A stretch of DNA of 64,000 bases from Cupriavidus lacunae (GCF_003353055.1 NZ_QKWJ01000003.1:1-64000); one strand, 5' to 3'; shown: positions 26,544-35,125, numbered from the stretch's first letter. Notes: a model not told the origin generated them from the sequence alone. Program-made: numbers and translations.

Positions 26544-27179
26544 ATGAACGCTACAGTCAAGTCACCCGCGCCTTCGCATCGGGAGCGGCTGCTGAAGGAA
26601 GGTTTGCGCAGCTTCTACGCGACGGGATTTCACGGCACGAGCGTTGACGAACTGCTGGCAGCCGCCGAGGCACCGAAGGGCTCGTTCTATCACCACTTCG
26701 GCTCGAAAGACGAGTTCGCCAAGGCGGTGATCGCCGAGTATTCGGCGGCGCAGATGGCGTTGCTGGACAAGTTCGCTTCGAGAGAAGACCTGACTGCCTA
26801 TCAGAAGATCATTGCTTACTTCGAAACGTTGCTGGGGCGCTTCGAGCGCTCCCAGCACAAAGTCGGTTGCCTGGTTGGAAAATTTTCGACCGAACTGGCC
26901 CCGAGTTCCGATGCGTTCAGTGCCATCCTCGCCGAATCGATGAAGGATTGGCGCGCGGGTCTCGCGAAGATCACGCAGGAAGGCCATCGGGACGGCTCCA
27001 TTCGCACCGACATGCCGGCAGGGCAGCAGGCGGTTCTCCTGCTCTCGCTGATTCAGGGTAGCCTCGTGGTTGCCCTGGCCGAACGCAACCATGACAGCCT
27101 AACGGCGGTGCGCGCCAGCCTGCCCAAACTGCTGAGCGCCAGGTACGGCACTCCGTCTCGCGCCACCGCGGGCAAGTGA
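26544..27179 (+). CDS. TetR family regulator of cluster 2
   Basis: This 211-aa TetR protein has its HTH near residues 12-58, with VDELLAAAEAPKGSFYHHFG as the recognition region, typical of AcuR/NemR-like repressors. KVGCLVGKFSTELAPSS opens the ligand domain. The ATG at 26544 has GGAGAACGCA upstream; the 29-codon extension is rejected. It is divergent from the ligase operon. Its operator palindrome is repeated 4.5 kb away before the ABM-MaoC-SDR operon, so one regulator likely controls both arms of the cluster. Confidence 0.88.
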   Translation: MNATVKSPAPSHRERLLKEGLRSFYATGFHGTSVDELLAAAEAPKGSFYHHFGSKDEFAKAVIAEYSAAQMALLDKFASREDLTAYQKIIAYFETLLGRFERSQHKVGCLVGKFSTELAPSSDAFSAILAESMKDWRAGLAKITQEGHRDGSIRTDMPAGQQAVLLLSLIQGSLVVALAERNHDSLTAVRASLPKLLSARYGTPSRATAGK

Positions 27180-27259
27180 GTGCGGCCCTGGCGCCGCCCG
27201 GGCACTTCGTGCCGGTTTGGTTTCCCATCACCTTTGTGAAGTTCCGCGGGCAGTGCTTC

Positions 27260-28240
27260 TCAGGTACTGGGATGGATCCGGAACAGCACCTTCCCGCCCT
27301 GCTGAGCGCGCGTGAACGCGAGCCTGGCCTCATCGAGGCTGAACTCGCCGACGACAGGCGTGTGCAGCTTGCCTTCGGCGACAAGGCGCGTGGCCTGCGC
27401 GACAGCCTGGGCGATCAGCGCATGGCCGTGCCATCTCGGATGCTCCAGCCAGAATCCACGCAGGCTCACGTCCCGGAAGATCACGTGCAGCGCACTGATC
27501 TGCGCCAGCTTTCCGCTGATGCCCGAATACGCGACCACCGTGCCCTCCGGCGCCAGGCACGACGCAATCGAAGCCGTTGATTCGCCGCCCACGCCATCAA
27601 GAGCGAGCCGAATCTTCGCGCCACCAGTTGCTTCTGCCACTGCCTTGCTCAACTTGGGCTGATCGACCAGCACGGCATCCGCGCCTGCCGCCATCAGTTC
27701 GGCCACAAGCTCGGGACGCCGGACCACGCTCACCACCTTCAGTCCGCGCTCCCTCGCGAAGGCAATCACGCAGCGGCCCACGCCCGAGTTCCCCGCATTC
27801 TGGATCACCCACTCGCCTGGCTGCAGGTCGACGTACTGGCTCAGCAAGAGAGCCGCCGTCGGCGGATTCGAGCGCAGCATGGAGAGCTGCCGCGGATCGG
27901 CATCGATGGGAACAGCGATCAGTTCCCCGGCGGGCAGCACCACCCGCTCCCGCCACGTTGCGCCGTCCAGGGGCATGGACACGCGGTCGCCGATCGCAAT
28001 ATTGCGCACGCCGCGGCCGACCGCGAGAACGATGCCGACGCCTTCTTGGCCCATCCCGAACGGCAGTGCCGGACGTACGCCATACATGCCGCGAACCATC
28101 AGCAGCTCTGAGGGGTGAACCGGCGCGTACTCCAATTGGACCAGCGCTTCACCTTCACCCGGCCCGTCCGGCTCCGGAAGCTCGACCAGGCCAATCGACT
28201 CCACCGGATCGCCGAACACATTCAACTGCAGTGCTTTCAT
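27260..28240 (-). CDS. MDR-family quinone/enoyl reductase
   Basis: This 326-aa zinc-independent medium-chain reductase has the N-terminal substrate domain (APVHPSELLMVRGMYGV), the Rossmann start NAGNSGVGRCVIAFAR and AAGADAVLVDQ. The MECR (mitochondrial enoyl reductase)-like pattern GMQEGVGIV-type loop is visible as FGMGQEGVGIVLAVG. It would reduce an enoyl-CoA or quinone with NADPH. AAGGAG precedes the ATG. It is last in the five-gene operon starting at 30708. Confidence 0.82.
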   Translation of the reverse strand: MKALQLNVFGDPVESIGLVELPEPDGPGEGEALVQLEYAPVHPSELLMVRGMYGVRPALPFGMGQEGVGIVLAVGRGVRNIAIGDRVSMPLDGATWRERVVLPAGELIAVPIDADPRQLSMLRSNPPTAALLLSQYVDLQPGEWVIQNAGNSGVGRCVIAFARERGLKVVSVVRRPELVAELMAAGADAVLVDQPKLSKAVAEATGGAKIRLALDGVGGESTASIASCLAPEGTVVAYSGISGKLAQISALHVIFRDVSLRGFWLEHPRWHGHALIAQAVAQATRLVAEGKLHTPVVGEFSLDEARLAFTRAQQGGKVLFRIHPST

Positions 28241-28276
28241 GTGAACTCCTTCATGCGTCCTGCATGCGAACTGTCA

Positions 28277-29074
28277 TCAGCGCCCCTGGAACTTCGCGGC
28301 ACGGCGCTCGACGAACGACTGGATGCCTTCCTTGAAGTCTTCCGTAGCAAAGACCGTCTCCTTGATCTCGGGGATGCAATCGATGGCCGCCTTCTCCGCG
28401 GCCTCGATGTATTTCATCGCCGCCTTCTTGGTGGCGCGCAAGCCAATGGGCGCGCATTCGCAGATAACAGCCGCAATCTCCCTGGCGCGCTCCAGGTGAC
28501 GGCCAGCCGGATGCACTTCCTGCACGAAGCCCAGTTCCAGCGCGCGAGCGGCATCGAATTCGTCGCACATGAACAGGTGATACATCGCATTGCCCCAGCC
28601 GGTACGCGTCAGGTAGCGGAAATGCGCGCCGCCCAGCGGCGCAATGCCGCGACGCGACTCGAGCTGCTGGAAGCGTGCGTTGTCGGCGGCAATCACGATG
28701 TCGGCTGCCAGCATCATCTCGATGCCGATGGTGAAGGTCATTCCCTGAACGACCGCGATCACCGGCTTTGTGCAGCGGCGCTCGAGGGAAAACGGATCCA
28801 CGAGGCCCGGCCTGCGCTTGTTCGGCTCGGCCGTCGGGCCGAAGAAGCGCGGCATGTCGAGGCCGGCGGTGGTGTGATCACCGGCCGCGCAGAGGATCGC
28901 AACCCAGAGTTCGTCGCTCTCTTCATAGGTCGTCAGATGTTCGGCCAACTGGTCCATCATGGCCGGCGTAAAGGCGTTCTTCTTCGCCTGGTTGTCTACG
29001 GTGATGGTGCATACGTGGCCGTCGATCTGGATCGACACCTTTCCGGCGTCGTTGTTGGTGCTGGAGTTGCTCAT
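28277..29074 (-). CDS. enoyl-CoA hydratase/isomerase (crotonase) family protein
   Basis: This 265-aa crotonase has the ASVKK-like LSAAFT region altered: the oxyanion segments are AILCAAGDHTTAGLDMPRFF and AVVQGMTFTIGIEMMLAADI. ESRRGIAPLGGAHFRYLTR lies where many hydratases have the GLxPGAGGTQ loop. The active-site acid corresponding to the second hydratase glutamate is not evident, so isomerase or another crotonase reaction is possible. It is 36 bp from the MDR gene and 47 bp from the SDR gene. Confidence 0.83.
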   Translation of the reverse strand: MSNSSTNNDAGKVSIQIDGHVCTITVDNQAKKNAFTPAMMDQLAEHLTTYEESDELWVAILCAAGDHTTAGLDMPRFFGPTAEPNKRRPGLVDPFSLERRCTKPVIAVVQGMTFTIGIEMMLAADIVIAADNARFQQLESRRGIAPLGGAHFRYLTRTGWGNAMYHLFMCDEFDAARALELGFVQEVHPAGRHLERAREIAAVICECAPIGLRATKKAAMKYIEAAEKAAIDCIPEIKETVFATEDFKEGIQSFVERRAAKFQGR

Positions 29075-29121
29075 GATGTGTTCCTTGCGTCTGTGGAGGA
29101 TGGAGTGCGATCGGCTCGGGC

Positions 29122-29904
29122 CTACATGGCCATCAGGCCGCCATCGATTGCCAGGATCTGGCCGGTGATGTGCTTGCCGGCCGCGCTGCAGAACAGCAGC
29201 GCCGCGCCTTTGAGGTCATCCTCATCGCCGATGCGGCTCAGCGGGACGTCTGCGGTCATCTTCTCGAGGCCCACGCTCTCGATGACGCCTTTGGTCATCT
29301 TCGACAGAAAATAGCCCGGTGCCAGCGCGTTGACGTTGATGCCGTACTTGCCCCATTCGCTGGCCAGAGCCCGCGTCATGTTGACCACTGCGGCCTTGCT
29401 GGTGTTGTAGGCGAGTGTGGGGATCGAATGGGGATGGTTGCCGCGCAGACCGGCAATCGACGCGATGTTGAGAATCTTGCCGCCACCATTCGGAATCATC
29501 GAAATCTTGCCGATCTGCTGGGTCAGATAGAAGATCGAACGCACGTTCAGGTTCATCAGCTTGTCCCAGGCGTCGAGCGAATGGTCTTCGGTCTTCGCGC
29601 CCCAGGTCGCTCCTGCGTTGTTGACTAGGATGTCGATGCGACTGCTCCTGGAAAGCGCCTGCTCCACCAGCCGGTCGATCTCCTCGATCTTCTGGCTGTC
29701 GGCGGCGAACCAATCGGCCTTGATGCCCATTCCACTCAAGTGCTTCTGTGCATGCTCCAATTCCTCCGCCTTGCGCGCGCTCAGGATCACGTGCGCGCCC
29801 TGCTCGCCGAGCACCTCCGCGATCTGCAGTCCGAGGCCGCGCGAGCCTCCAGTGATCAGTGCTGTCTTGCCACTCAGGTCGAGCGCTTGCTTGATGCTTG
29901 CCAT
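29122..29904 (-). CDS. SDR family 3-hydroxyacyl-CoA dehydrogenase/FabG-like
   Basis: This 260-aa classical SDR is complete: cofactor loop TGGSRGLGLQIAEVL, NNAGATWG, catalytic Ser in IASIAGLRGN, Tyr-Lys in YNTSKAAVVNMTRALA, and the PGYFLSKMT loop. AAAGGA stands upstream of the start. Within a CoA operon it is the best candidate for the 3-hydroxyacyl-CoA oxidation step that cluster 1 lacks. Confidence 0.88.
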   Translation of the reverse strand: MASIKQALDLSGKTALITGGSRGLGLQIAEVLGEQGAHVILSARKAEELEHAQKHLSGMGIKADWFAADSQKIEEIDRLVEQALSRSSRIDILVNNAGATWGAKTEDHSLDAWDKLMNLNVRSIFYLTQQIGKISMIPNGGGKILNIASIAGLRGNHPHSIPTLAYNTSKAAVVNMTRALASEWGKYGINVNALAPGYFLSKMTKGVIESVGLEKMTADVPLSRIGDEDDLKGAALLFCSAAGKHITGQILAIDGGLMAM

Positions 29905-29938
29905 CTTTGGGTCCTTTGGGATGTGTTGATTCGCGGCC

Positions 29939-30409
29939 TTAGGCTGCGATGTGGGTGTGGGTGTACAGACGGGAGACGGACTCGGCCACGCAAACGGGTT
30001 TTGCAGCGCCCTCCATCTCGACGACGACGTCGACCAGCACTTGGGCTCCGCCCGGGATTGGCTCGAGGCCGGTCAGCTTCAATTGGCCCCGAACCCGCGA
30101 ACCTGCGGGAACCGGAGAAGGGAACCGGACCTTGTTGAGCCCGTAGTTCATCATCGTGGTCACGTCGGCCACTTCAAAGGCCGAATAGATCATTGCGGGA
30201 AGCAGCGAAAGCGTCAGGAAACCGTGTGCGATGGTGGTCCTGAAGGGCCCCGTCTTCGCGCGCTCGACGTCGAGATGGATCCACTGGTGATCGTCGGTGG
30301 CATCGGCAAACTGTTGTATCCGGGCCTGGCTGATGGAGAACCAGTCGCTGGTGCCGATCGTCTGCCCGAGCATTGATTCGAGTTCGGTGAGGCGTTGGTA
30401 GGTCTTCAT
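29939..30409 (-). CDS. MaoC-like (R)-specific enoyl-CoA hydratase
   Basis: This 156-aa single hotdog protein has the hydratase-2 motif: FADATDDHQWIHLDVERAK contains the Asp and His of the catalytic dyad, followed by GPFRTTIAHGFLTLSLLP. It would hydrate a 2-enoyl-CoA to the (R)-3-hydroxyacyl-CoA, which fits the FabG-like SDR next to it. Its ATG overlaps the stop of the ABM gene by four bases (ATGA), so translation is coupled. Confidence 0.88.
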   Translation of the reverse strand: MKTYQRLTELESMLGQTIGTSDWFSISQARIQQFADATDDHQWIHLDVERAKTGPFRTTIAHGFLTLSLLPAMIYSAFEVADVTTMMNYGLNKVRFPSPVPAGSRVRGQLKLTGLEPIPGGAQVLVDVVVEMEGAAKPVCVAESVSRLYTHTHIAA

Positions 30410-30708
30410 GCCCCGGCTTCCGCGCGCTCGTCGATGCCGCTGAGCTGGATGACTTGCAGCGGGCCGTCGATGAATGGCCCCATTGCGCGGCCGAGGGTTC
30501 GGAAGTGGTCAGTCTTGCGGTGCGCCTGTGCGGCCTCCGGGTCTCGGTAGCGCTCGAGGAACGCGTAGCGACCTTCACCCTCCGAGAGTAGCTCATAACC
30601 GAGGCAGCCCGGCTCCTGGCGGGATGCCAGAACCAGTTGCCCGGCGGTATCGAGAAACTGCTGTGTCAAGGTCGGGTGAATGGCCAATCTGGCCAGGACG
30701 ACGATCAT
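30406..30708 (-). CDS. antibiotic biosynthesis monooxygenase (ABM/YgiN) domain protein
   Basis: This 100-aa ABM-fold protein contains the VLARLAIHPTLTQQFL opening, SRQEPGCLGYELLSE and ERYRDPEAAQAHRKTDHF, a standard YgiN-like pattern. Such proteins are small cofactorless quinol monooxygenases or dimeric scaffolds. GGAGTTCAT precedes the ATG. It is first in the operon and 244 bp downstream of operator B, with a thiolase relic in between. Confidence 0.82.
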   Translation of the reverse strand: MIVVLARLAIHPTLTQQFLDTAGQLVLASRQEPGCLGYELLSEGEGRYAFLERYRDPEAAQAHRKTDHFRTLGRAMGPFIDGPLQVIQLSGIDERAEAGA

Positions 30709-30763
30709 ATGAACTCCAGTGGTTGTGTCATTGTCGGAACGCCGTTCACGGCACCTCGAAGAC

Positions 30764-30925
30764 TCACGCGGTGCCCAGGCCGCCTCCGGCGAACATCTTC
30801 ACGGCGACCCGCTTGGCGCCGCGCCGCTTGCCTTCGATCAGTGGGCAGGCCTGTCGGGCGCTGCCCGCATCACGCCGTGCGGATGCACACCGCGACGGCG
30901 CCCCCGCTCACATTGAGGCCGTCCG
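30764..30925 (-). pseudogene. thiolase C-terminal relic
   Basis: The minus strand ends with [20 protein letters not shown] plus GLGTA-stop, the typical C-terminus of an acetyl-CoA acetyltransferase. Before it, in other frames, come LNVSGGAVAV and GVHPHGVMRAA, matching the NVNGGAIAIGHPxGxxGAR loop with frameshifts. The rest of the gene is gone. Cluster 2 therefore once had its own thiolase upstream of the ABM gene. Confidence 0.78.
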
Positions 30926-30951
30926 CGGGAAATGCGCCACTCGCGTACAAA

Positions 30952-30967
30952 TAGACTATATAGTCTA
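30952..30967. promoter_or_regulatory. TetR operator B (cluster 2, second operon)
   Basis: TAGACTATATAGTCTA is a perfect 16-bp palindrome, overlapped by AGTCTAGACT (30962-30971) and followed by TGGTCAAC. Arms, length and the trailing bases match operator A at 26387-26402. It precedes the thiolase relic, placing it at the original promoter of the ABM-MaoC-SDR operon. Confidence 0.75.
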
Positions 30968-31191
30968 GACTAACTGGTCAACACCACACGCACTGATGAA
31001 AACCCTTACTGGAGACCGAGCCAACACGGTGGAAACGATGCGTGCAGTCGCGAGCATGAAGGCAGCGGCACGCTAAAATTGCAAAATTCCTACAAGTGCA
31101 CTGCTGCTCTACAGCATCACGCTCGGTACGAAAGCTCGGCGGCCGGCGAGTTGGGGAAACAGTTCTGGAGCGAAACTTGAAGCGTACGGCG

Positions 31192-32088
31192 ATGGAGACA
31201 ACGAGACGACATGAGCCTGACATTGACATCGAGGCTGTTCGACTCCTGGTCAGCATCAGTGAGCTGCGGTCCTTCAAAAGTGCCGCTGAACGTCACCGAA
31301 TGACGGTGTCCAATGTCAGCAATCGAATACGAAAGCTGGAGAGCGATTTCGGCGCGCAGGTTCTGAGAAGGACGACAAGAACGCTTGAGCTCACGCCGCT
31401 AGGGCATCGGCTGGTCGGGCTGGGTGAAAGCATTGCCCATGAACTTGCGGTGGCTGAAGGCGAGCTCGCAAGGATTGGTAGCCAGTTCGGAGGGACTCTG
31501 ACCGTAAGCGTTACCGACGAACTCATGACCTGGCTCGCACCTCTCATCCTTCAAGTTGCTCAGGACAATCCGCGTCTTCGTGTGAGCCTGATTTCGGACA
31601 GTCAAGCGGGAACGCAGACGGACATACGGGTGAAGCGAGTGAGCAAGTCGTCGACGAGGGGTACCCCAATATCGATGGTCATTTGTCAGTCGATGGGGGC
31701 TGCTATAGCACCGGGCACGTATTCCGCCGCAGATTTATTGGCCCTGCCCATATGCGCGCTGGGACATACGACAGCCGCGCTGGCAATTGACCTCAACACG
31801 GCTCGATCAAGGGTTCAAGTCGAAGTGACGCCATGCTTTATGACAACCGATATCGAGGTGCTGCTGCAGGCGGTGGAACATGGCGTCGGTCTGGGCTTGA
31901 TTCCCGAGTTGGTGTTTAGGTCATCGGCATCCCGGTCGCGATTCAGACTGTTGCTGACAGACCATCGCATGGAGCTGTCGACAGACGCCTATGACGTCGT
32001 GGTCTCCGACCGTGAGCATAGCAAGGCTGTCGTACGCCATGTGTCCAGCATGCTTGAACAGCAGTTGAAAGCCACGCGGCCGGCATAG
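31192..32088 (+). CDS. LysR family transcriptional regulator
   Basis: This 298-aa LTTR has the HTH at about residues 8-67 (AVRLLVSISELRSFKSAAER, SNRIRKLESDFGAQVLRRT). A TTG at 31177 with GGAG six bases upstream is an equally good start and would add five residues. The effector domain is short of clear landmarks in its middle but ends normally with a VEHGVGLGLIPELVF segment. It is codirectional with the tautomerase-Bug-LysR unit 108 bp downstream and may control it. Confidence 0.82.
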   Translation: METTRRHEPDIDIEAVRLLVSISELRSFKSAAERHRMTVSNVSNRIRKLESDFGAQVLRRTTRTLELTPLGHRLVGLGESIAHELAVAEGELARIGSQFGGTLTVSVTDELMTWLAPLILQVAQDNPRLRVSLISDSQAGTQTDIRVKRVSKSSTRGTPISMVICQSMGAAIAPGTYSAADLLALPICALGHTTAALAIDLNTARSRVQVEVTPCFMTTDIEVLLQAVEHGVGLGLIPELVFRSSASRSRFRLLLTDHRMELSTDAYDVVVSDREHSKAVVRHVSSMLEQQLKATRPA

Positions 32089-32195
32089 CCAACTCCGCGT
32101 TAACTTCTGTAAAAGAATCCATTGAATCGTTGACGATTGGCGTGAAGATGACCTGAGCCGAGAATCTGGATACCAAAACGACATTGGAGACGGTA

Positions 32196-32606
32196 ATGCC
32201 TTTCTACAACATCATTTGCCCCCCGGGTAAGCCCAACGCGGAGGAGATGCGCGCAATTGCCGCTGACATCACCGAAGCGCATTGTTCGCTTACGGGCGCT
32301 CCAAAGCAGTTCGTACATGTAATCTTCTCGTCATACGACCCGCGGGCGGCGTTCTCGGGAGGAAAGCCCTCAAACGCGATTCTGGTGCGCGCAAACGTGC
32401 GCGCTGGCAGGACTCAGGAAGTAAAGGAGCAACTGCTGAATCGCCTGACCGACATCATCAAAGGGAACGTCAGCATCGACCCTAAGGATGTGTTGGTGAC
32501 ATTGATGGAGACTCCGGGAACAAATGTCATGGAAGGCGGTGTCTTGCTCTCCCACCCGGACTATGACGCGCAGTGGTTCGCACTTCACGGTCGCCAGGAG
32601 GGGTAA
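32196..32606 (+). CDS. tautomerase family protein (4-OT / cis-CaaD-like)
   Basis: This 136-aa protein starts MPFYNIICPPG, leaving Pro as N-terminal nucleophile after Met removal, the hallmark of the tautomerase superfamily. The length of about 136 residues fits the fused-monomer or cis-3-chloroacrylate-dehalogenase-like branch rather than the 62-aa 4-OT. GGAGACGGTA precedes this ATG, so the ATG four codons earlier is rejected; it would bury Pro1. The Bug gene begins immediately after its stop. Confidence 0.85.
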   Translation: MPFYNIICPPGKPNAEEMRAIAADITEAHCSLTGAPKQFVHVIFSSYDPRAAFSGGKPSNAILVRANVRAGRTQEVKEQLLNRLTDIIKGNVSIDPKDVLVTLMETPGTNVMEGGVLLSHPDYDAQWFALHGRQEG

Positions 32607-33581
32607 ATGAGGCCACACCTTTCCTTCCTTCGTCTAGTGCTCGCAGCTTTGATAGTGTCCGCCACCTCGAGCACGATGGCCGCATACCCCGATAAGCCCA
32701 TCCGACTGGTCGTGCCCTATGCCGCTGGCGGGTCAAGCGACTACATGGCGCGGATGGCTGCGCCTCTTATCTCGGAACGGCTTGGCGTGCCCGTTGTGGT
32801 GGACAACAAGCCGGGAGGAAACTCCATCATCGCAACACAGATCGTGGCTAAAGCAGCTCCGGACGGTTACACGTTGCTGGTGTTTGGTTCAGCGCTCGCG
32901 GTCCTCAATCCTTTGGTCTACCGGAAGCTTCCAGTAGACGTCTGGACAAAGCTGACTCCGGTAGCGCTGATGGTCAATTCACCGGTGGCGCTGGTCGTCA
33001 ATGCGAATTCCCCCCTGTCCGACTACGCCAAACTCAAACAGAAGGCCAGCACAGACGACGGAATAACCTATTCGATGTCCGGGACAGGAAACCCTATGCA
33101 CCTCATTGGCGAGATGCTGGCCAAGAAGAGTGGTATGCGCTTGCGACCGGTACCGTATAGTGGTGGTGCGCCCGCTGTATCTGCAATTGTGGCCGGTCAG
33201 GTCGATGCGAACATTGAAGCGATCAGCACGACTCTTCCTTTCATCAACAGTGGGCGTTTGCGACCAATTGCCGTAACAGGTGCGAAGCGCAATTCATTGC
33301 TGCCCGCTGTCCCGACGTTGCAGGAACTTGGGCTCAAAGGATTTGATGCCTCCACCTGGTTTGGAATCATGGCTCCCGCAGCGACGCCAAAACCCGTCCT
33401 CGACCAGTTGAACAGGACGTTGAACGAACTACTGCAAGATAGTAAGTTCCGCAAGACTATGGCTGGCCAGGCATTGGATACCTATCCTCCGCAGTCGCGC
33501 GAAGCGGTGTCTGCGTTCCTAAGGGCCGAGAGCAGCAAGTGGCGTGAGCTCGTCGAGGCCAACAAGATTGTGATTGACTAG
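32607..33581 (+). CDS. Bug-family tripartite tricarboxylate transporter receptor
   Basis: This 324-aa periplasmic receptor has signal peptide LVLAALIVSATSSTMAA, LVVPYAAGGSSDYMAR, VDNKPGGNSIIATQ, YSMSGTGNPMHLIGEM and PVPYSGGAPAVSAIVAGQVD, the standard Bug series. The ATG is contiguous with the tautomerase stop and uses a ribosome site within that gene's end (GGAGGGG). Coupling suggests that the tautomerase acts on the same carboxylate that this receptor binds. Confidence 0.9.
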   Translation: MRPHLSFLRLVLAALIVSATSSTMAAYPDKPIRLVVPYAAGGSSDYMARMAAPLISERLGVPVVVDNKPGGNSIIATQIVAKAAPDGYTLLVFGSALAVLNPLVYRKLPVDVWTKLTPVALMVNSPVALVVNANSPLSDYAKLKQKASTDDGITYSMSGTGNPMHLIGEMLAKKSGMRLRPVPYSGGAPAVSAIVAGQVDANIEAISTTLPFINSGRLRPIAVTGAKRNSLLPAVPTLQELGLKGFDASTWFGIMAPAATPKPVLDQLNRTLNELLQDSKFRKTMAGQALDTYPPQSREAVSAFLRAESSKWRELVEANKIVID

Positions 33582-34511
33582 ATGAAGGCCAAGGACGGCA
33601 TCTCGGCGGATGCGGCGCTGTTTGTTGGAAGGCTTTTGACCGCGGGCGGCATCTCCAAGCTTGCACGAGAGCTTGGAGTTTCGCCCGCGAGCATCAGCAT
33701 GAAGCTGTCCAGGCTAGAGCAGCTTCTTGGTGTAGTTTTGGTAAGCCGATCCAGTTCCAGATGGGAACCTACGCCACAAGGCATGGTGATTGGTCGAGCA
33801 GGTCTCGCGCTAGAGGCTGAGCTGACTGCGGTTCGGGACTGGTCGTCCGGGGGTGCGCTGGAGCGTGAGTGGGTGCGTGTGTGCGCGCCTACCGGACTTG
33901 CCCGGTATGTTATCGGCGATATTCTTGTCGATTTCTCAAGGCAGCATCCCGACGTTGGGTTGTCGGTTCGCTTCGAGAACGCAGTGGATGATTTGATTCA
34001 AAAGGAGGTCGATATCTCGTTGCGGGTTGCCGACTCGCCTCCGAAGTCGATGATTGCCCATCGACTTTTTTCAATACCCTATGTTCTATGCGCTGCTCCG
34101 GGACTGCTGGTACAGCATCGAGACATTGAGCATCCGCTGCAACTTGAGGAGACTCCTTTCGTCGGTGCGGAATTTGTCGGCAAACACCATAGGGTATCGG
34201 GGCAGCACGAGCATTCAAAAGAGTCTGTGGATCTCTACATCACGCCCACATTGCAGGTGTCCGAGTTCAACGTAGTAAAGCAGGCGACCGTCCAGGGAAT
34301 CGGTTTTGCCTTTTTGCCTGTCTATATGGTGCAAGAGGAGCTCAGAGACGGGAGTCTGCGCGAACTGTTCACTGATTGGCGGTTTCATCCATACGGTGAC
34401 TCAGTTTTCCTGCTGCGACTTCGGGAGCGCTATGTAGGTCCTGCGGTGATGCAGCTTTCCGCCTTCATCCGTGCCGAGTGTGCCCGGAGAGAAATTCCTG
34501 CAACACGATAG
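33582..34511 (+). CDS. LysR family transcriptional regulator
   Basis: This 309-aa LTTR has an HTH at residues about 8-62 (ISKLARELGVSPASISMKLS, LEQLLGVVLVSRS), and the effector domain contains DLIQKEVDISLRVADSPP and VKQATVQGIGFAFLPVYMV. The start follows the Bug stop with no gap, so it is cotranslated with the receptor and tautomerase. A regulator as third gene of a transport/catabolic unit is unusual; feed-forward autoregulation is possible. Confidence 0.87.
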   Translation: MKAKDGISADAALFVGRLLTAGGISKLARELGVSPASISMKLSRLEQLLGVVLVSRSSSRWEPTPQGMVIGRAGLALEAELTAVRDWSSGGALEREWVRVCAPTGLARYVIGDILVDFSRQHPDVGLSVRFENAVDDLIQKEVDISLRVADSPPKSMIAHRLFSIPYVLCAAPGLLVQHRDIEHPLQLEETPFVGAEFVGKHHRVSGQHEHSKESVDLYITPTLQVSEFNVVKQATVQGIGFAFLPVYMVQEELRDGSLRELFTDWRFHPYGDSVFLLRLRERYVGPAVMQLSAFIRAECARREIPATR

Positions 34512-34539
34512 GCAACATGAGGCGTTTTCAATCCGCGAA

Positions 34540-34867
34540 GATGCCGCGCATGCGTCGCGCATCAAGGGCGCGCTGCTGGCATGTCCTCCCGATTTTGAAC
34601 GCCCCATGCCGGACGGCTACCCGACTGGCCTTGATCCAGTCGAGCGGATGGCTTCCAATGCCGCGCCCTCGGCTTCCGTTCCCGACATTGGTCGCCACAA
34701 ACCAGAACGATCCTCTGGATGAGCTTTCGAAGGTGCTCGAGCTCGCGCGGGCTTGGGGAAGCGATACGGTCGATCTAGGCCACGTCGGACATCTGAACCC
34801 GGCGTCCGGCTATGGCCCCTCGCCGATGCCCGGGCAGTTGATTAGCCGGCTTGATGCGACTTGCTGA
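34540..34867 (+). pseudogene. broken RBBP9/YdeN-family serine hydrolase
   Basis: One frame reads AAHASRIKGALLACPPDFER and PMPDGYP (about 34540-34625). A second frame then continues as LPFPTLVATNQNDPLDELSK, LARAWGSDTVDLGHVGHLNP and ASGYGP. Together these match the C-terminal half of RBBP9-type hydrolases, including the catalytic Asp (NDP) and His (GH.N..SG.GPWP). At least one frameshift separates them, and the N-terminal half with the nucleophile Ser is missing. Confidence 0.78.
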
Positions 34868-34982
34868 CCGACTCTGCAAGGAACATCTCGTAAGCCCGCC
34901 TGCCGGGCAATCACCGGAGGCGTCTCTCCGTGTAAGCGCCGCCCCGTACAGGAGACTCATATGAAGTTTCACACGGACGGAG

Positions 34983-35002
34983 GGCATGCTTTACAGCATG
35001 CC
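34983..35002. terminator. hairpin at the end of the small membrane gene
   Basis: GGCATGCT and AGCATGCC pair perfectly around four bases. The stop codon of the 44-aa gene lies inside the hairpin, mostly in the loop. There is no clear T-run, so termination is only one option; a translation-linked element is another. Confidence 0.45.
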
Positions 35003-35125
35003 GCTGACCATGCCGAGGTGCGCAACCACGATAGCGATCATGAAAGTGTCGGCGCCATATGCGAGGAAGGCGGCGGCCGATATGCCGCAGAAGACAGCGA
35101 GCAAATAGGCAAGCACTGCGCTCAT
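34991..35125 (-). CDS. 44-aa predicted small membrane protein
   Basis: The ATG at 35125 has GGGAGAA 5-7 bases upstream. The product consists almost wholly of hydrophobic sequence: LAYLLAVFCGISAAAFLAYG, then FMIAIVVAHLGMVSGML, compatible with one or two transmembrane helices. The good ribosome site and clean composition support a real gene. It lies 94 bp after the end of the hydrolase gene on the same strand. Function unknown. Confidence 0.6.
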   Translation of the reverse strand: MSAVLAYLLAVFCGISAAAFLAYGADTFMIAIVVAHLGMVSGML

